A DNA stretch of 8,700 bases from Clostridia bacterium (GTDB lineage Bacteria; Bacillota; Clostridia; Saccharofermentanales; UBA5734): positions 1 to 8,700 of the forward strand of contig JAGOFF010000091.1 of NCBI GenBank assembly GCA_017997315.1, given 5' to 3'. The translations under genes and the position numbers were made by a program. The notes beneath the pieces are model-generated. The model saw only the letters and a program-made list of their open reading frames with translations, was not told the DNA's origin and did not search any database. Positions within the stretch are counted from its first letter, which is position 1, and each line of letters starts with the position of its first letter. This document shows positions 1-6,968 of this stretch, piece by piece.

Positions 1-957
1 GAGCTGCCGGCCCGGGTCCATGTCGGGCACAACTGCGTCCGGCCGGGACTCCGGGGACGTGGCATCGGCACCGCCCAGATGCGGCTGGCGGTGGAGCGCA
101 TCCTGGAGTCCGGCCCGGCGGAGATCGTTGTCTCGACCGGGGATACGCCGTTTTTCGAGCCGGCCCGCAGAATGTATCTCGCGGCCGGATTCCGGGAGTT
201 CCGCCGGTTCCCGCTGGATCCTCCGCGTGAGTATGGAATGGTGGAGTACATCATCCGCCCGGATACTCCGGAAGCCGCGTCTCCCGGCTGCATGCCCGGA
301 AGGGGATACCAGGCTTTGGTTTTCGATTTCGACTATACGCTCGGGGATGCGACCGAGGGCATCGTCCTGGCCATGAACCACGCGTTGACCGGATCGGGAA
401 ATCCTCCCGCGGAACGGGAGGCCATCCGGCGGACGGTCGGGATGTCCCTGTCGGAGGCGTTCCGGACGCTCACCGGGTTGTCGGACGCCGAACGCACCCA
501 ACGGTTCCTGGCGCTGTTCCGGGAAAAGGGGGACGAGGTCATGACCCCGAACACCGTGCTGTATGAGGGAACCGCACCGCTCCTGCGCCGCCTCCATGCG
601 GCAGGCGTCCGGACCGGCATCGTGACGACCAAGTTCCGGTACCGGATCGCCGAGATTCTGCGCAAGTTCGACATTGAGCCGCTGGTGGACACGGTCGTCG
701 GCGGGGAGGATGTTTCCCGCCCGAAGCCGGATCCGGAAGGGATCCGGACGGCTGCCGCCGCGCTCGGGGTGTCCCTCGGACACGTCCTTTACATCGGGGA
801 CAGCGTGATCGACGCGCAGACCGCATCGGCGGCCGGTGTGGACTTCATCGGTGTGACGACGGGCACGACCGGCCGGGATGCGCTCGCGGCGTATCCGGCC
901 TTGGAGATCTTCGACCGGTTGGATCGGCTGGGAGGATGGTTGTATGGAGATTCATGA
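1..957 (+). CDS. GNAT acetyltransferase-HAD phosphatase fusion (5' end outside window)
   Basis: The reading frame is open from base 1 and ends at TGA 955-957, giving 318 visible residues; the true start lies upstream. Residues 1-86 are the C-terminal half of a GNAT N-acetyltransferase: the acetyl-CoA pyrophosphate loop reads RGRGIG near residues 18-23, followed by the usual helix and the end-of-domain pattern YLAAGFREF (59-67). After a linker of about 15 residues, residues 103-318 form a HAD-superfamily hydrolase of the phosphoglycolate phosphatase/beta-phosphoglucomutase-like type. Its motifs are complete: I, DFDYT (nucleophile Asp109, acid Asp111); II, Thr209 in IVTTK; III, Lys242 in RPKPDP; IV, GDSVID (Asp267, Asp271). 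A helical cap lies at about 120-190. The HAD part could in principle start at ATG 292, but no ribosome binding site precedes it, so I read this as one fused polypeptide. Substrates of both domains are unknown. The following GNAT gene overlaps it by 14 bases, suggesting one operon. Confidence 0.85.
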   Translation, partial: ELPARVHVGHNCVRPGLRGRGIGTAQMRLAVERILESGPAEIVVSTGDTPFFEPARRMYLAAGFREFRRFPLDPPREYGMVEYIIRPDTPEAASPGCMPGRGYQALVFDFDYTLGDATEGIVLAMNHALTGSGNPPAEREAIRRTVGMSLSEAFRTLTGLSDAERTQRFLALFREKGDEVMTPNTVLYEGTAPLLRRLHAAGVRTGIVTTKFRYRIAEILRKFDIEPLVDTVVGGEDVSRPKPDPEGIRTAAAALGVSLGHVLYIGDSVIDAQTASAAGVDFIGVTTGTTGRDALAAYPALEIFDRLDRLGGWLYGDS

Positions 958-1357
958 CGCAGACCGCGGGGATTGCGCCGGACTGGCCCGGATGAATCGG
1001 GAACTGATCGAGGATGAAGGCCATGAGAACCCGATGTCGACCGCGGAACTCGGGACGCGCATGGAGGGATTCCTCACTTCCGGCTACCGCGCGTTCCTTT
1101 TCCGCGAGGAGGGGGAGACCGTCGGGTACGCGCTGGTCGATACGACCCGGTCACCGCTTTATCTGCGGCAGTTCTTCATCGCGCGCGGACACCGGCGCCG
1201 CGGGTACGGACGCGAGGCGTTCCGGCTGCTGCTCGGCCGCCTCGGCGCGGACACGATCGATATCGAGGTCCTCTACTGGAACGAGGCCGGCCTCCGATTC
1301 TGGGAGAGCCTCGGTTTCCGCCCCCGCAGTCTGTACATGCGGTACCGGGAGGAGTGA
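944..1357 (+). CDS. GNAT-family N-acetyltransferase, stand-alone
   Basis: This 137-residue protein is a complete single-domain GNAT (family length 130-170). GNAT enzymes move an acetyl group from acetyl-CoA to an amine; the substrate cannot be told from sequence. The beta4-alpha3 core is clear: LRQFFIARGHRRRGYG (residues 74-89) holds the R-x-x-G-x-G acetyl-CoA loop at 84-89. The C-terminal motif B region, YWNEAGLRFWESLGF (111-125), is also typical. I chose ATG 944 because GGGAGGA (930-936) sits 7 bases upstream; longer in-frame starts, such as ATG 878, have no such site and would run deeper into the upstream gene. The gene overlaps the GNAT-HAD gene by 14 bases, so translation is probably coupled and the two may act on related metabolites. 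It is not a duplicate of the upstream GNAT half at the level visible by eye. Confidence 0.9.
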   Translation: MEIHDADRGDCAGLARMNRELIEDEGHENPMSTAELGTRMEGFLTSGYRAFLFREEGETVGYALVDTTRSPLYLRQFFIARGHRRRGYGREAFRLLLGRLGADTIDIEVLYWNEAGLRFWESLGFRPRSLYMRYREE

Positions 1358-1418
1358 CGCCGGCTTTCCGTGCGCCGTACCGTGTCCGCACAGTAAATTG
1401 AAGGATGTTTTGTAACGC

Positions 1419-1449
1419 CTGTCACGAATCGACGGTCTTGACGTATAAT
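1419..1449 (+). promoter_or_regulatory. Putative promoter of the Crp/Fnr-cdaA operon
   Basis: A perfect TATAAT lies at 1444-1449, 41 bases before the chosen start codon of the regulator gene. The best -35 candidate is CTGTCA at 1419-1424 (4 of 6 matches to TTGACA), with a long 19-base spacer. The better-looking TTGACG at 1438-1443 abuts the -10 directly and cannot serve as its -35. Predicted transcription start is around 1456. The same TATAAT-to-ATG distance (39-41 bases) is seen for the two other promoters in this window, which supports the call. Confidence 0.55.
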
Positions 1450-1470
1450 CTCTAGTAACGGTTATGCTGC

Positions 1471-1477
1471 AGGGGGA
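1471..1477 (+). promoter_or_regulatory. Ribosome binding site fixing the Crp/Fnr start at 1485
   Basis: AGGGGGA lies 7 bases before ATG 1485. The alternative in-frame ATG at 1464 has no purine-rich site before it and would fall only about 8 bases after the predicted transcription start. The shorter start is therefore preferred. Confidence 0.7.
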
Positions 1478-1484
1478 TCCGAAC

Positions 1485-2216
1485 ATGCGTAAAGTCTGTG
1501 ACGAACTGGCTGCGACCCCGTTGTTCCGCGGCCTCAAACACGAGTTCTTCGAGCCCTTTTGCCTGATGACTTCCATCCGGCTGGTCTGGAAAGGGGAGAT
1601 CCTGATCCACGAAGGCGATCTGTGCGGGTACGTGGGGATCGTCGCTGAAGGGCAGCTTGCGATGCAGCGCTATACCGGCTCGGGCGACGCCTACACCCTG
1701 GGCCTGCTCGGCCCGGGCGACATCATCGGGACCGATATGGTGTTCGGGACGGACCATGTCTGCCCGATGACCATCGAGGCGGTGGCGAACAGCAAGGTCA
1801 TCACCCTGTCCAACGATCTTCTCAAGAGGATGATGCAGGCCAGCCAAGGCGTGGAGATGAACTTCATCCAGGTGCTGTCCGACCGGATCCGCATCCAGAA
1901 CAAACGGATCTCGCTGCTGTCCCAAAAAAGCCTGCGGCAGAAAATCGCCTTCTATCTGCTGGATCTCGATTCGGAGGAGCGGCGGCGCTCGGCGCAGGGA
2001 ACCGTATCGTCCCGCCGCCCGGCCGGTCCGGTGCAGGTCCGGCTGCCGGCATCCAAGGAAGTGGTTTCGCGGCTGCTCGCCATGCCGCGCCCCTCGTTCT
2101 CCCGCGAACTGATCAACATGGAAAAGGACGGATTGATCCGGGTCAGCGGCCGGAGCATCCAGATCACGTCTCCGGACCGGCTGGAACGCGATGTGCTTGA
2201 GAGCCTGACGAACTAA
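1485..2216 (+). CDS. Crp/Fnr-family transcriptional regulator
   Basis: The 243-residue product has the family layout: an N-terminal cyclic-nucleotide-binding-type beta barrel (about 12-112), a long dimerisation helix (about 113-155), and a C-terminal winged helix-turn-helix (about 185-232; VVSRLLAMPRPSFSRELINM is the HTH core, followed by the wing KDGLIRVSGRSIQI). The barrel shows GxxxxxGYVGIVAEGQL- and GPGDIIG-type signatures. The residues that bind cAMP in E. coli CRP (Glu72, and Arg82-Ser83 of the phosphate cassette) are not preserved: that stretch reads IIGTDMVFGTDHVCPMTI. This resembles the clostridial branch with a PMTI motif whose ligands are mostly unknown. Four Cys (5, 26, 47, 93) lie in the sensor domain but not in an FNR Fe-S spacing. 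An Arg/Ser-rich linker (about 163-182) precedes the DNA-binding domain. The stop codon lies 14 bases before the cdaA start, so the two are very likely co-transcribed; control of cdaA or of its own promoter is an inference. Confidence 0.88.
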   Translation: MRKVCDELAATPLFRGLKHEFFEPFCLMTSIRLVWKGEILIHEGDLCGYVGIVAEGQLAMQRYTGSGDAYTLGLLGPGDIIGTDMVFGTDHVCPMTIEAVANSKVITLSNDLLKRMMQASQGVEMNFIQVLSDRIRIQNKRISLLSQKSLRQKIAFYLLDLDSEERRRSAQGTVSSRRPAGPVQVRLPASKEVVSRLLAMPRPSFSRELINMEKDGLIRVSGRSIQITSPDRLERDVLESLTN

Positions 2217-2230
2217 GAGGAGCCGAACGG

Positions 2231-3598
2231 ATGCGTTTTCTATTGAGCGGGGTGTTCAGCAACCTGGGGGATTTTTTCACGCAGCTGTTCAACAGCATCT
2301 CCAGCGGCATCGTCTTTTTCGGCGGGCCGATCGATATCGCGCTCAACCTGGTCGACATCCTGGTCACGACGCTGGTCATATACTACATTCTCCGGCTGAT
2401 GGCGGATACCCGGGCGTGGCAGCTGCTTCGCGGAATCATATTGATTCTGGTCCTGAACCTGATGTGCGAAGTGTTCGGACTGCAGACGATCGGATACATC
2501 CTCAGCAACTCCATCTCGGTTTTGGCCATCGCGTTTGTCGTGGTGTTCCAGCCCGAGCTTCGCCGCGCGCTCGAGACGGTCGGGCGCAACACCTTCCATA
2601 TCCTGCCCTCCCGGCTCAGTATGGATGAGGAGGCCGCTCCGGCGTCGGTCCACAACTCCATCGAGGCGATCGTGATGGCGAGCGAGCGGATGGCCGCGAC
2701 CTATACCGGCGCGCTGATGATCATCGAGCGTTCCACCAAACTCGGCGAACTGCTGGTCCAGGAGAACGTCGTGACACTGGACTCGAACCTGAGCGCGACC
2801 GCGCTCATGCAGATATTCTACAAGGGGTCCCCGCTCCACGACGGGGCCGTCCTCATCCGCAACGGCCGGATCCATGCGGCGCGCTGCCATGTCCCGCTCT
2901 CGGACAACTATCACCTCCGCCGGGACTACGGAACCCGGCACCGCGCGGCCGTCGGCGTCAGCGAGATGGGCGACGCCATCGCGGTGGTGGTCTCGGAGGA
3001 ACGCGGGGCGATCTCCGTCGCGCTGGACGGCCGGCTGTACTCCATGGAGAACGCGGACGCGCTCCGGACGCTCCTCCACAAGCTTCTCGCGCCCGAGAAG
3101 CGGACCGGCGGCGCGATCTCCAGCATCATCGGAAAAGGCCGTCGGATCATCCGCGAGGAAGCGGGCCCCGTGATCGCCGGGGACGGCGAGATCGAGAAAC
3201 CGCGCCTGCCGAAGCGGCGGAGGCGCTGGCTCATGATTGCGTCCCTTGCCATCGCCGTCTTTGTCTGGCTGTTTGTCCAGACGACCACCAATCCGGTCGA
3301 GACACGGCAGTTCGCCGTCCAGCTCGAAACCCGCGGGGAAGACGCGCTGCGGGAGAAGGGGCTGACCGTCCAGTTTCCGGTCGCTTCGGTGACCATCGAG
3401 GTGCGCGGCCGCCTTAAAAGCTTCTCCAGCCTGACCGCCCAGGATTTCACCGCATTCATAGACTTGTCCGGGATCGACGAACCTGCGGTCATGAACGCGG
3501 AGATCGAAATCGACATCCAGGCACTGATGCATTTCGAAGTGGTCGACATCAAGCCCCGGTGGCAGACCGTGAACGTCTACATGCCGTCGGGCGGGTGA
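2231..3598 (+). CDS. cdaA: Diadenylate cyclase CdaA fused to a CdaR-like YbbR domain
   Basis: This makes cyclic di-AMP from two ATP at the membrane. The 455-residue protein begins like CdaA: three membrane helices (about 36-55, 66-83, 87-106), then VVFQPELRRALE (104-115), then a DAC (DisA_N) domain to about 285. Both catalytic signatures are intact: DGA at 204-206 (LHDGAVLI) and RHRAA at 236-240. CdaA normally ends near residue 270-280. Here a linker of about 45 residues leads to a basic KRRRRW stretch (329-333), a fourth helix (about 334-350), and one YbbR domain (about 353-452), the module that makes up CdaR. The topology is consistent: DAC inside, basic residues inside, YbbR outside. Canonical CdaR is a separate protein with usually three or four YbbR domains; no separate cdaR is present before glmM. 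ATG 2231 has AGAGGAG (2216-2222) 8 bases upstream, and the gap to the Crp/Fnr gene is 14 bases. CdaR modulates CdaA activity in other Bacillota; here that control would act in cis. Confidence 0.94.
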   Translation: MRFLLSGVFSNLGDFFTQLFNSISSGIVFFGGPIDIALNLVDILVTTLVIYYILRLMADTRAWQLLRGIILILVLNLMCEVFGLQTIGYILSNSISVLAIAFVVVFQPELRRALETVGRNTFHILPSRLSMDEEAAPASVHNSIEAIVMASERMAATYTGALMIIERSTKLGELLVQENVVTLDSNLSATALMQIFYKGSPLHDGAVLIRNGRIHAARCHVPLSDNYHLRRDYGTRHRAAVGVSEMGDAIAVVVSEERGAISVALDGRLYSMENADALRTLLHKLLAPEKRTGGAISSIIGKGRRIIREEAGPVIAGDGEIEKPRLPKRRRRWLMIASLAIAVFVWLFVQTTTNPVETRQFAVQLETRGEDALREKGLTVQFPVASVTIEVRGRLKSFSSLTAQDFTAFIDLSGIDEPAVMNAEIEIDIQALMHFEVVDIKPRWQTVNVYMPSGG

Positions 3599-3606
3599 TG
3601 TCCCGC
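3591..3606 (+). repeat. Short inverted repeat over the cdaA stop codon
   Basis: GCGGG (3591-3595) and CCCGC (3602-3606) can form a 5-bp hairpin with a 6-base loop that includes the TGA stop at 3596-3598. No T-run follows, so it is at most a weak terminator or an mRNA-end stabiliser between cdaA and glmM. Confidence 0.3.
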
Positions 3607-3612
3607 AGGGGC

Positions 3613-3623
3613 TATGCTATAAT
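3613..3623 (+). promoter_or_regulatory. Extended -10 promoter for glmM-glmS
   Basis: TATGCTATAAT contains a perfect -10 (3618-3623) preceded by the TG-N extension (3615-3617). The best -35 at a 17-base spacer is only GTGATG (3595-3600, 3 of 6), typical of extended -10 promoters that need no strong -35. Predicted start is around 3630, giving a leader of about 27 bases before ATG 3657. It would let glmM-glmS be expressed independently of the upstream Crp/Fnr-cdaA operon. Confidence 0.7.
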
Positions 3624-3656
3624 CTCGACAATCCAATCGAAAGAGGACGGGATCAT

Positions 3657-5003
3657 ATGGGCAGGCTTTTTGGTACAGACGGGGTTCGCGGTATTGCCAA
3701 CCGCGAGCTGACAGCGGAACTCGCATTCAATCTGGGGCAGGCGGGTGCGGCCGTCCTCGCCGGTCATGCCCGCCACCGGCCGCAGGTCCTGATCGGCTCG
3801 GACACCCGCATATCCTGCGGCATGCTCGAAGCCGCGCTGGCCGCCGGACTGTGCGCCGCAGGCGCGGATGCGGTTTTGTGCGGCGTGATCCCCACGCCGG
3901 GGATCGCGGCCCTGACCGGTTCCGGCGGCTATGACGCGGGCGTCGTGATCTCGGCTTCCCACAACTCGTTTGAATTCAACGGGATCAAGTTTTTCAACGC
4001 GGACGGCTACAAGCTCGCCGACGCCGTCGAAGATGAAATCGAAGGGATGATCGCGGCCGGAACCTATCCGAAGCGGCCGGACCGGGACCGCGTAGGGAGG
4101 GTGCGCCGCTTCGACGGCGCGGCGGCCGAGTATTCCGCCCATCTCGCGCAGATCATGGGCGTCGACCTGTCCGGCCTGCTCATCGCAATGGACTGCGCCA
4201 ACGGGGCGGCCAGCGGAATCGCGCCGGCACTGTTCCGCAGCCTTGGCGCAAACGTCGTGGTGATCGGAAACGAACCGGACGGGACCAACATCAACGACAA
4301 CTGCGGTTCCACGCATCTCGGCTCCCTTGCCCACCTGGTGCGCGAACAGGAGTGTTCGATCGGGATCGCTTTCGACGGAGACGCCGACCGCATGCTGGCG
4401 GTCGACGAGTACGGCGACCCGGTCGACGGGGACGTGATCATGGCGATCATCGCGGACGACATGAGGCGCCAGGGAGCGCTGGAGGACGATACGCTGGTCG
4501 TGACGGTCATGAGCAACCTGGGACTGGACATTGCCGCCGGCGAGCTCGGAATCCGGCTTGAGAAGACCAAGGTCGGCGACAGGTACGTCCTCGAGACCAT
4601 GATCGCGGGGGGATACTCGATCGGCGGGGAGCAGTCCGGCCACATCATCCTGAGGGACTGCGCCACGACCGGCGACGGGATGCTGTCCGCGCTGAGGCTG
4701 CTCAGAGCCCTGAAAAACCGGGGCCAAATGCTCGGACAGGCGCGCAGGATCATGACCGTCCTGCCCCAGGTGCTCAAGAGCGCCCGCATCCCCAATCCGA
4801 ACAAGGAATCGGCCATGGCGGACCCGGTCATCCGGTCGATGTGCGAGGAATGCGACAAACGGCTTGCCGGACGCGGCAGGGTGCTGGTACGCGCGTCCGG
4901 GACGGAGCCGGTCATCCGCGTCATGCTCGAGGGCGAAGATATCGACGTCATCACAGGCATGGCGGAACAGATCGCGGCCAAGATCGCCGAAAGGCACGGC
5001 TGA
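3657..5003 (+). CDS. glmM: Phosphoglucosamine mutase GlmM
   Basis: GlmM converts glucosamine-6-phosphate to glucosamine-1-phosphate, the second step toward UDP-GlcNAc for peptidoglycan. The 448-residue length is normal for the family (about 445-450). The protein opens with GRLFGTDGVRGIAN. The phosphoserine loop is ISASHN with catalytic Ser101. The Mg-binding loop is DGDADR (240-245), the sugar-binding loop is GEQSGH (324-329), and the C-terminal phosphate-binding loop is RASGTEP (412-418). The Ser-His-Asn and GEQSGH forms separate GlmM from phosphomannomutase/phosphoglucomutase relatives. ATG 3657 is preceded by AGAGGA (3642-3647) at 9 bases. It follows cdaA as in Bacillus-type operons, where GlmM binds and inhibits CdaA, so the adjacency fits a link between c-di-AMP and wall precursor synthesis. 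It is probably co-transcribed with glmS, 42 bases downstream. Confidence 0.97.
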   Translation: MGRLFGTDGVRGIANRELTAELAFNLGQAGAAVLAGHARHRPQVLIGSDTRISCGMLEAALAAGLCAAGADAVLCGVIPTPGIAALTGSGGYDAGVVISASHNSFEFNGIKFFNADGYKLADAVEDEIEGMIAAGTYPKRPDRDRVGRVRRFDGAAAEYSAHLAQIMGVDLSGLLIAMDCANGAASGIAPALFRSLGANVVVIGNEPDGTNINDNCGSTHLGSLAHLVREQECSIGIAFDGDADRMLAVDEYGDPVDGDVIMAIIADDMRRQGALEDDTLVVTVMSNLGLDIAAGELGIRLEKTKVGDRYVLETMIAGGYSIGGEQSGHIILRDCATTGDGMLSALRLLRALKNRGQMLGQARRIMTVLPQVLKSARIPNPNKESAMADPVIRSMCEECDKRLAGRGRVLVRASGTEPVIRVMLEGEDIDVITGMAEQIAAKIAERHG

Positions 5004-5045
5004 CGCGGACGCACCCGGGGACATCATCTCGGAGGAGGACCGCTC

Positions 5046-6893
5046 ATGTGCGGAATAGTCGGATATGTCGGAAAAAACGAGGCGCTGCCCATCCTGATCG
5101 ATTCGCTGGCGAAGCTGGAATACCGGGGATATGACTCCGCCGGTGTCGCCTTTATCGACACGAACGGACTGTCGGTCGTCAAGCGCAAAGGCAGGCTTGC
5201 CGTCCTGGAAAGGGAACTGCGCGATTCCGGAAGGATGGACCGCGGCGGCGTGCATATCGGGATCGGCCACACGCGCTGGGCGACGCACGGAGCGCCGAGC
5301 GACGAGAACTCGCATCCCCATCTGTCCAACAACGGCCGGATCGCGGTGGTGCACAACGGGATCATCGAAAACTTCAAGGAACTGCGCGACTATCTGACCT
5401 CCCTCGGCTATATCTTCCGTTCGGATACCGACACCGAAGTCATTTCGCATCTCGTGGAGCACCACTATACCGGCCGCGAGAGAGGGAATCTGGTCCAGTC
5501 GGTCCTGGAGACCATGCAGGAGATCGAGGGTACCTACGCGCTCGGTGTGGTCTGCAGCGACACCCCGGACCTGTTCGTCGCGGCACGCAAGGACAGCCCG
5601 CTGATCGTCGGGCTCGGGGAGGACGGGAATTTCATCGCATCCGACATCCCCGCCATCCTGGCGCATACGCGTGAGGTGATCATCCTCGAGGACCGGGAGG
5701 TCGTCGAGATCCGATCGAACGGCGTGCGGCTGTTCGACGCGCTCGGACACGGCATCAAACGCCAGCCGATCCATGTCGACTGGGATGTGGACGCTGCGGA
5801 GAAGGGCGGCTTCGAGCACTTCATGATCAAGGAGATCCATGAAGAACCGCGCGCGGTGCGGGACACGCTCAGTCCGCGCATCCGGGACGGCAGGATCGTG
5901 ATTCCCGACCTGCCGCTGACGCGCGAACGCCTGGAATCCTGCGACATGATCCACATCATCGCTTGCGGAACGGCATACCATGCCGGCATGGTGGGCAAGT
6001 ACCTTTTCGAGCGGCTGTGCCGCATTCCGGTCAGCGTCGACGTGGCGTCCGAGTTCCGTTATCGCGATCCATTGGTGACGGACCGGAGCCTCGCCATTGT
6101 CATCAGCCAGTCCGGCGAGACACTCGACACGCTGATCGCCATGCGGGTCGCCCGCGAGAAGGGGGCACTCTGCATCGCGCTCGTCAACGTGGTGGGCAGC
6201 TCGATCGCCCGGGAGGCGGACCATGTCCTGTACACCCATGCCGGGCCGGAGATCGCGGTCGCTTCGACCAAAGCCTACAACACCCAGCTCGCGGCGCTGT
6301 ACCTGCTCTCACTGCACGCCGCGGACCTGACCGGCCGGATCAATCCGGAGGAATACAACCGGTACGTGACTGCGTTGCAGGCGATCCCGGACAAGCTGGA
6401 GGAGACGCTTCAGGCGAAGGAAAGGATCGCCCGGTTCGCCTCCGCGCACTACAATGCAAAGAGCGTATTCTTCATCGGGCGGGGACTGGACTATGCCTTG
6501 TCCATGGAGGCGTCGCTGAAACTCAAGGAGATCTCCTACATCCACTCGGAAGCGTATCCCGGCGGAGAACTCAAGCACGGCACGATCGCGTTGATCGAGG
6601 AGGGGACGCTGGTCGTCTGCCCCATGACGCAGCCGTCCCTGGTGGAAAAAGCGGTCGGGAACGTCCGCGAGGTCAAAGCCCGCGGCGCGGTCGTCCTCGG
6701 ACTGGCGACCCCGGAAACGGAACATGCCGCAACGGTCTGCGACGACGTCGTGATGCTGCCGGACGCCGACCCGCTGTTCACGCCGATCCTCGCGGTGACG
6801 CCCGCCCAGCTGTTCGCATATTATGTCGCGGTACACAAGGGCTGCGACGTGGACAAGCCTCGAAACCTGGCCAAGAGTGTGACGGTGGAATAG
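5046..6893 (+). CDS. glmS: Glutamine-fructose-6-phosphate aminotransferase GlmS
   Basis: GlmS makes glucosamine-6-phosphate and glutamate from fructose-6-phosphate and glutamine, the committed step of amino-sugar synthesis in the cytoplasm. The 615 residues match the family (600-610 typical). The N-terminal class II glutaminase domain (2-240) has the nucleophile Cys2 exposed once Met1 is removed (MCGIVGYVG), TRWATHG (76-82), HNGIIENF (103-110) and SDTDTE (126-131). Two SIS isomerase domains follow: CGTAYHAG (307-314), SQSGETLDT (354-362) and ASTKAYNTQ (406-414) in the first, and the segment EISYIHSEAYPGGELKHG (495-512) in the second. The C-terminal loop ends DKPRNLAKSVTVE, as in known GlmS enzymes. 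ATG 5046 has GGAGGAGG (5031-5038) 7 bases upstream. There is no room for a glmS ribozyme in the 42-base gap after glmM, so product feedback through that RNA is absent here. Confidence 0.98.
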   Translation: MCGIVGYVGKNEALPILIDSLAKLEYRGYDSAGVAFIDTNGLSVVKRKGRLAVLERELRDSGRMDRGGVHIGIGHTRWATHGAPSDENSHPHLSNNGRIAVVHNGIIENFKELRDYLTSLGYIFRSDTDTEVISHLVEHHYTGRERGNLVQSVLETMQEIEGTYALGVVCSDTPDLFVAARKDSPLIVGLGEDGNFIASDIPAILAHTREVIILEDREVVEIRSNGVRLFDALGHGIKRQPIHVDWDVDAAEKGGFEHFMIKEIHEEPRAVRDTLSPRIRDGRIVIPDLPLTRERLESCDMIHIIACGTAYHAGMVGKYLFERLCRIPVSVDVASEFRYRDPLVTDRSLAIVISQSGETLDTLIAMRVAREKGALCIALVNVVGSSIAREADHVLYTHAGPEIAVASTKAYNTQLAALYLLSLHAADLTGRINPEEYNRYVTALQAIPDKLEETLQAKERIARFASAHYNAKSVFFIGRGLDYALSMEASLKLKEISYIHSEAYPGGELKHGTIALIEEGTLVVCPMTQPSLVEKAVGNVREVKARGAVVLGLATPETEHAATVCDDVVMLPDADPLFTPILAVTPAQLFAYYVAVHKGCDVDKPRNLAKSVTVE

Positions 6894-6918
6894 GGAGTCC
6901 CTTCCGGACACGGGCCGT

Positions 6919-6950
6919 CGCCGACTTGCCGGCGGCAAGGCCGGTCGGCG
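6919..6950 (+). terminator. Hairpin after glmS, possible terminator without T-run
   Basis: CGCCGAC (6919-6925) pairs with GTCGGCG (6944-6950). Inside it, TTGCC (6926-6930) pairs with GGCAA (6934-6938) around a 3-base loop, leaving a 5-base bulge (6939-6943). The stem begins 25 bases after the glmS stop. No T-run follows, so it is not a textbook intrinsic terminator; it may pause polymerase, protect the mRNA end or work with Rho. Confidence 0.4.
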
Positions 6951-6968
6951 TGCCGTCGTCATCCGACG

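Noticed and set aside
292..957. HAD phosphatase as a separate gene starting at ATG 292
   Set aside because: No ribosome binding site precedes ATG 292 and the GNAT frame continues into it without a stop.
1358..1402. Intrinsic terminator after the stand-alone GNAT gene
   Set aside because: A possible GTGCG/CGCAC stem has a 12-base loop and no T-run; too weak to call.
1456..1464. TAAC-G-GTTA palindrome at the predicted start of the Crp/Fnr transcript as an operator
   Set aside because: The arms are only 4 bases and do not match a known Crp/Fnr box; chance is likely.
1438..1468. TTGACG (1438-1443) as the -35 of a promoter with its -10 near 1461-1468
   Set aside because: The matching -10 candidates (GTTATG, TATGCT) are poor or 19 bases away and would start transcription inside the ribosome binding site; TATAAT at 1444 is better.
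1485..2216. Fe-S cluster oxygen sensor of the FNR type
   Set aside because: The cysteine spacing (5, 26, 47, 93) does not fit the FNR cluster pattern.
2240..3532. 430-codon open frame on the - strand under cdaA
   Set aside because: Antisense shadow of the CdaA-YbbR gene with no recognisable domain or ribosome binding site.
5004..5045. glmS ribozyme
   Set aside because: Only 42 bases are available and no conserved core sequence is present.
3612..6239. 875-codon open frame on the - strand across glmM and glmS
   Set aside because: It is fully antisense to two certain genes, its composition is rich in Asp/His/Arg/Val without any family motif, and it is explained by codon bias in GC-rich genes.
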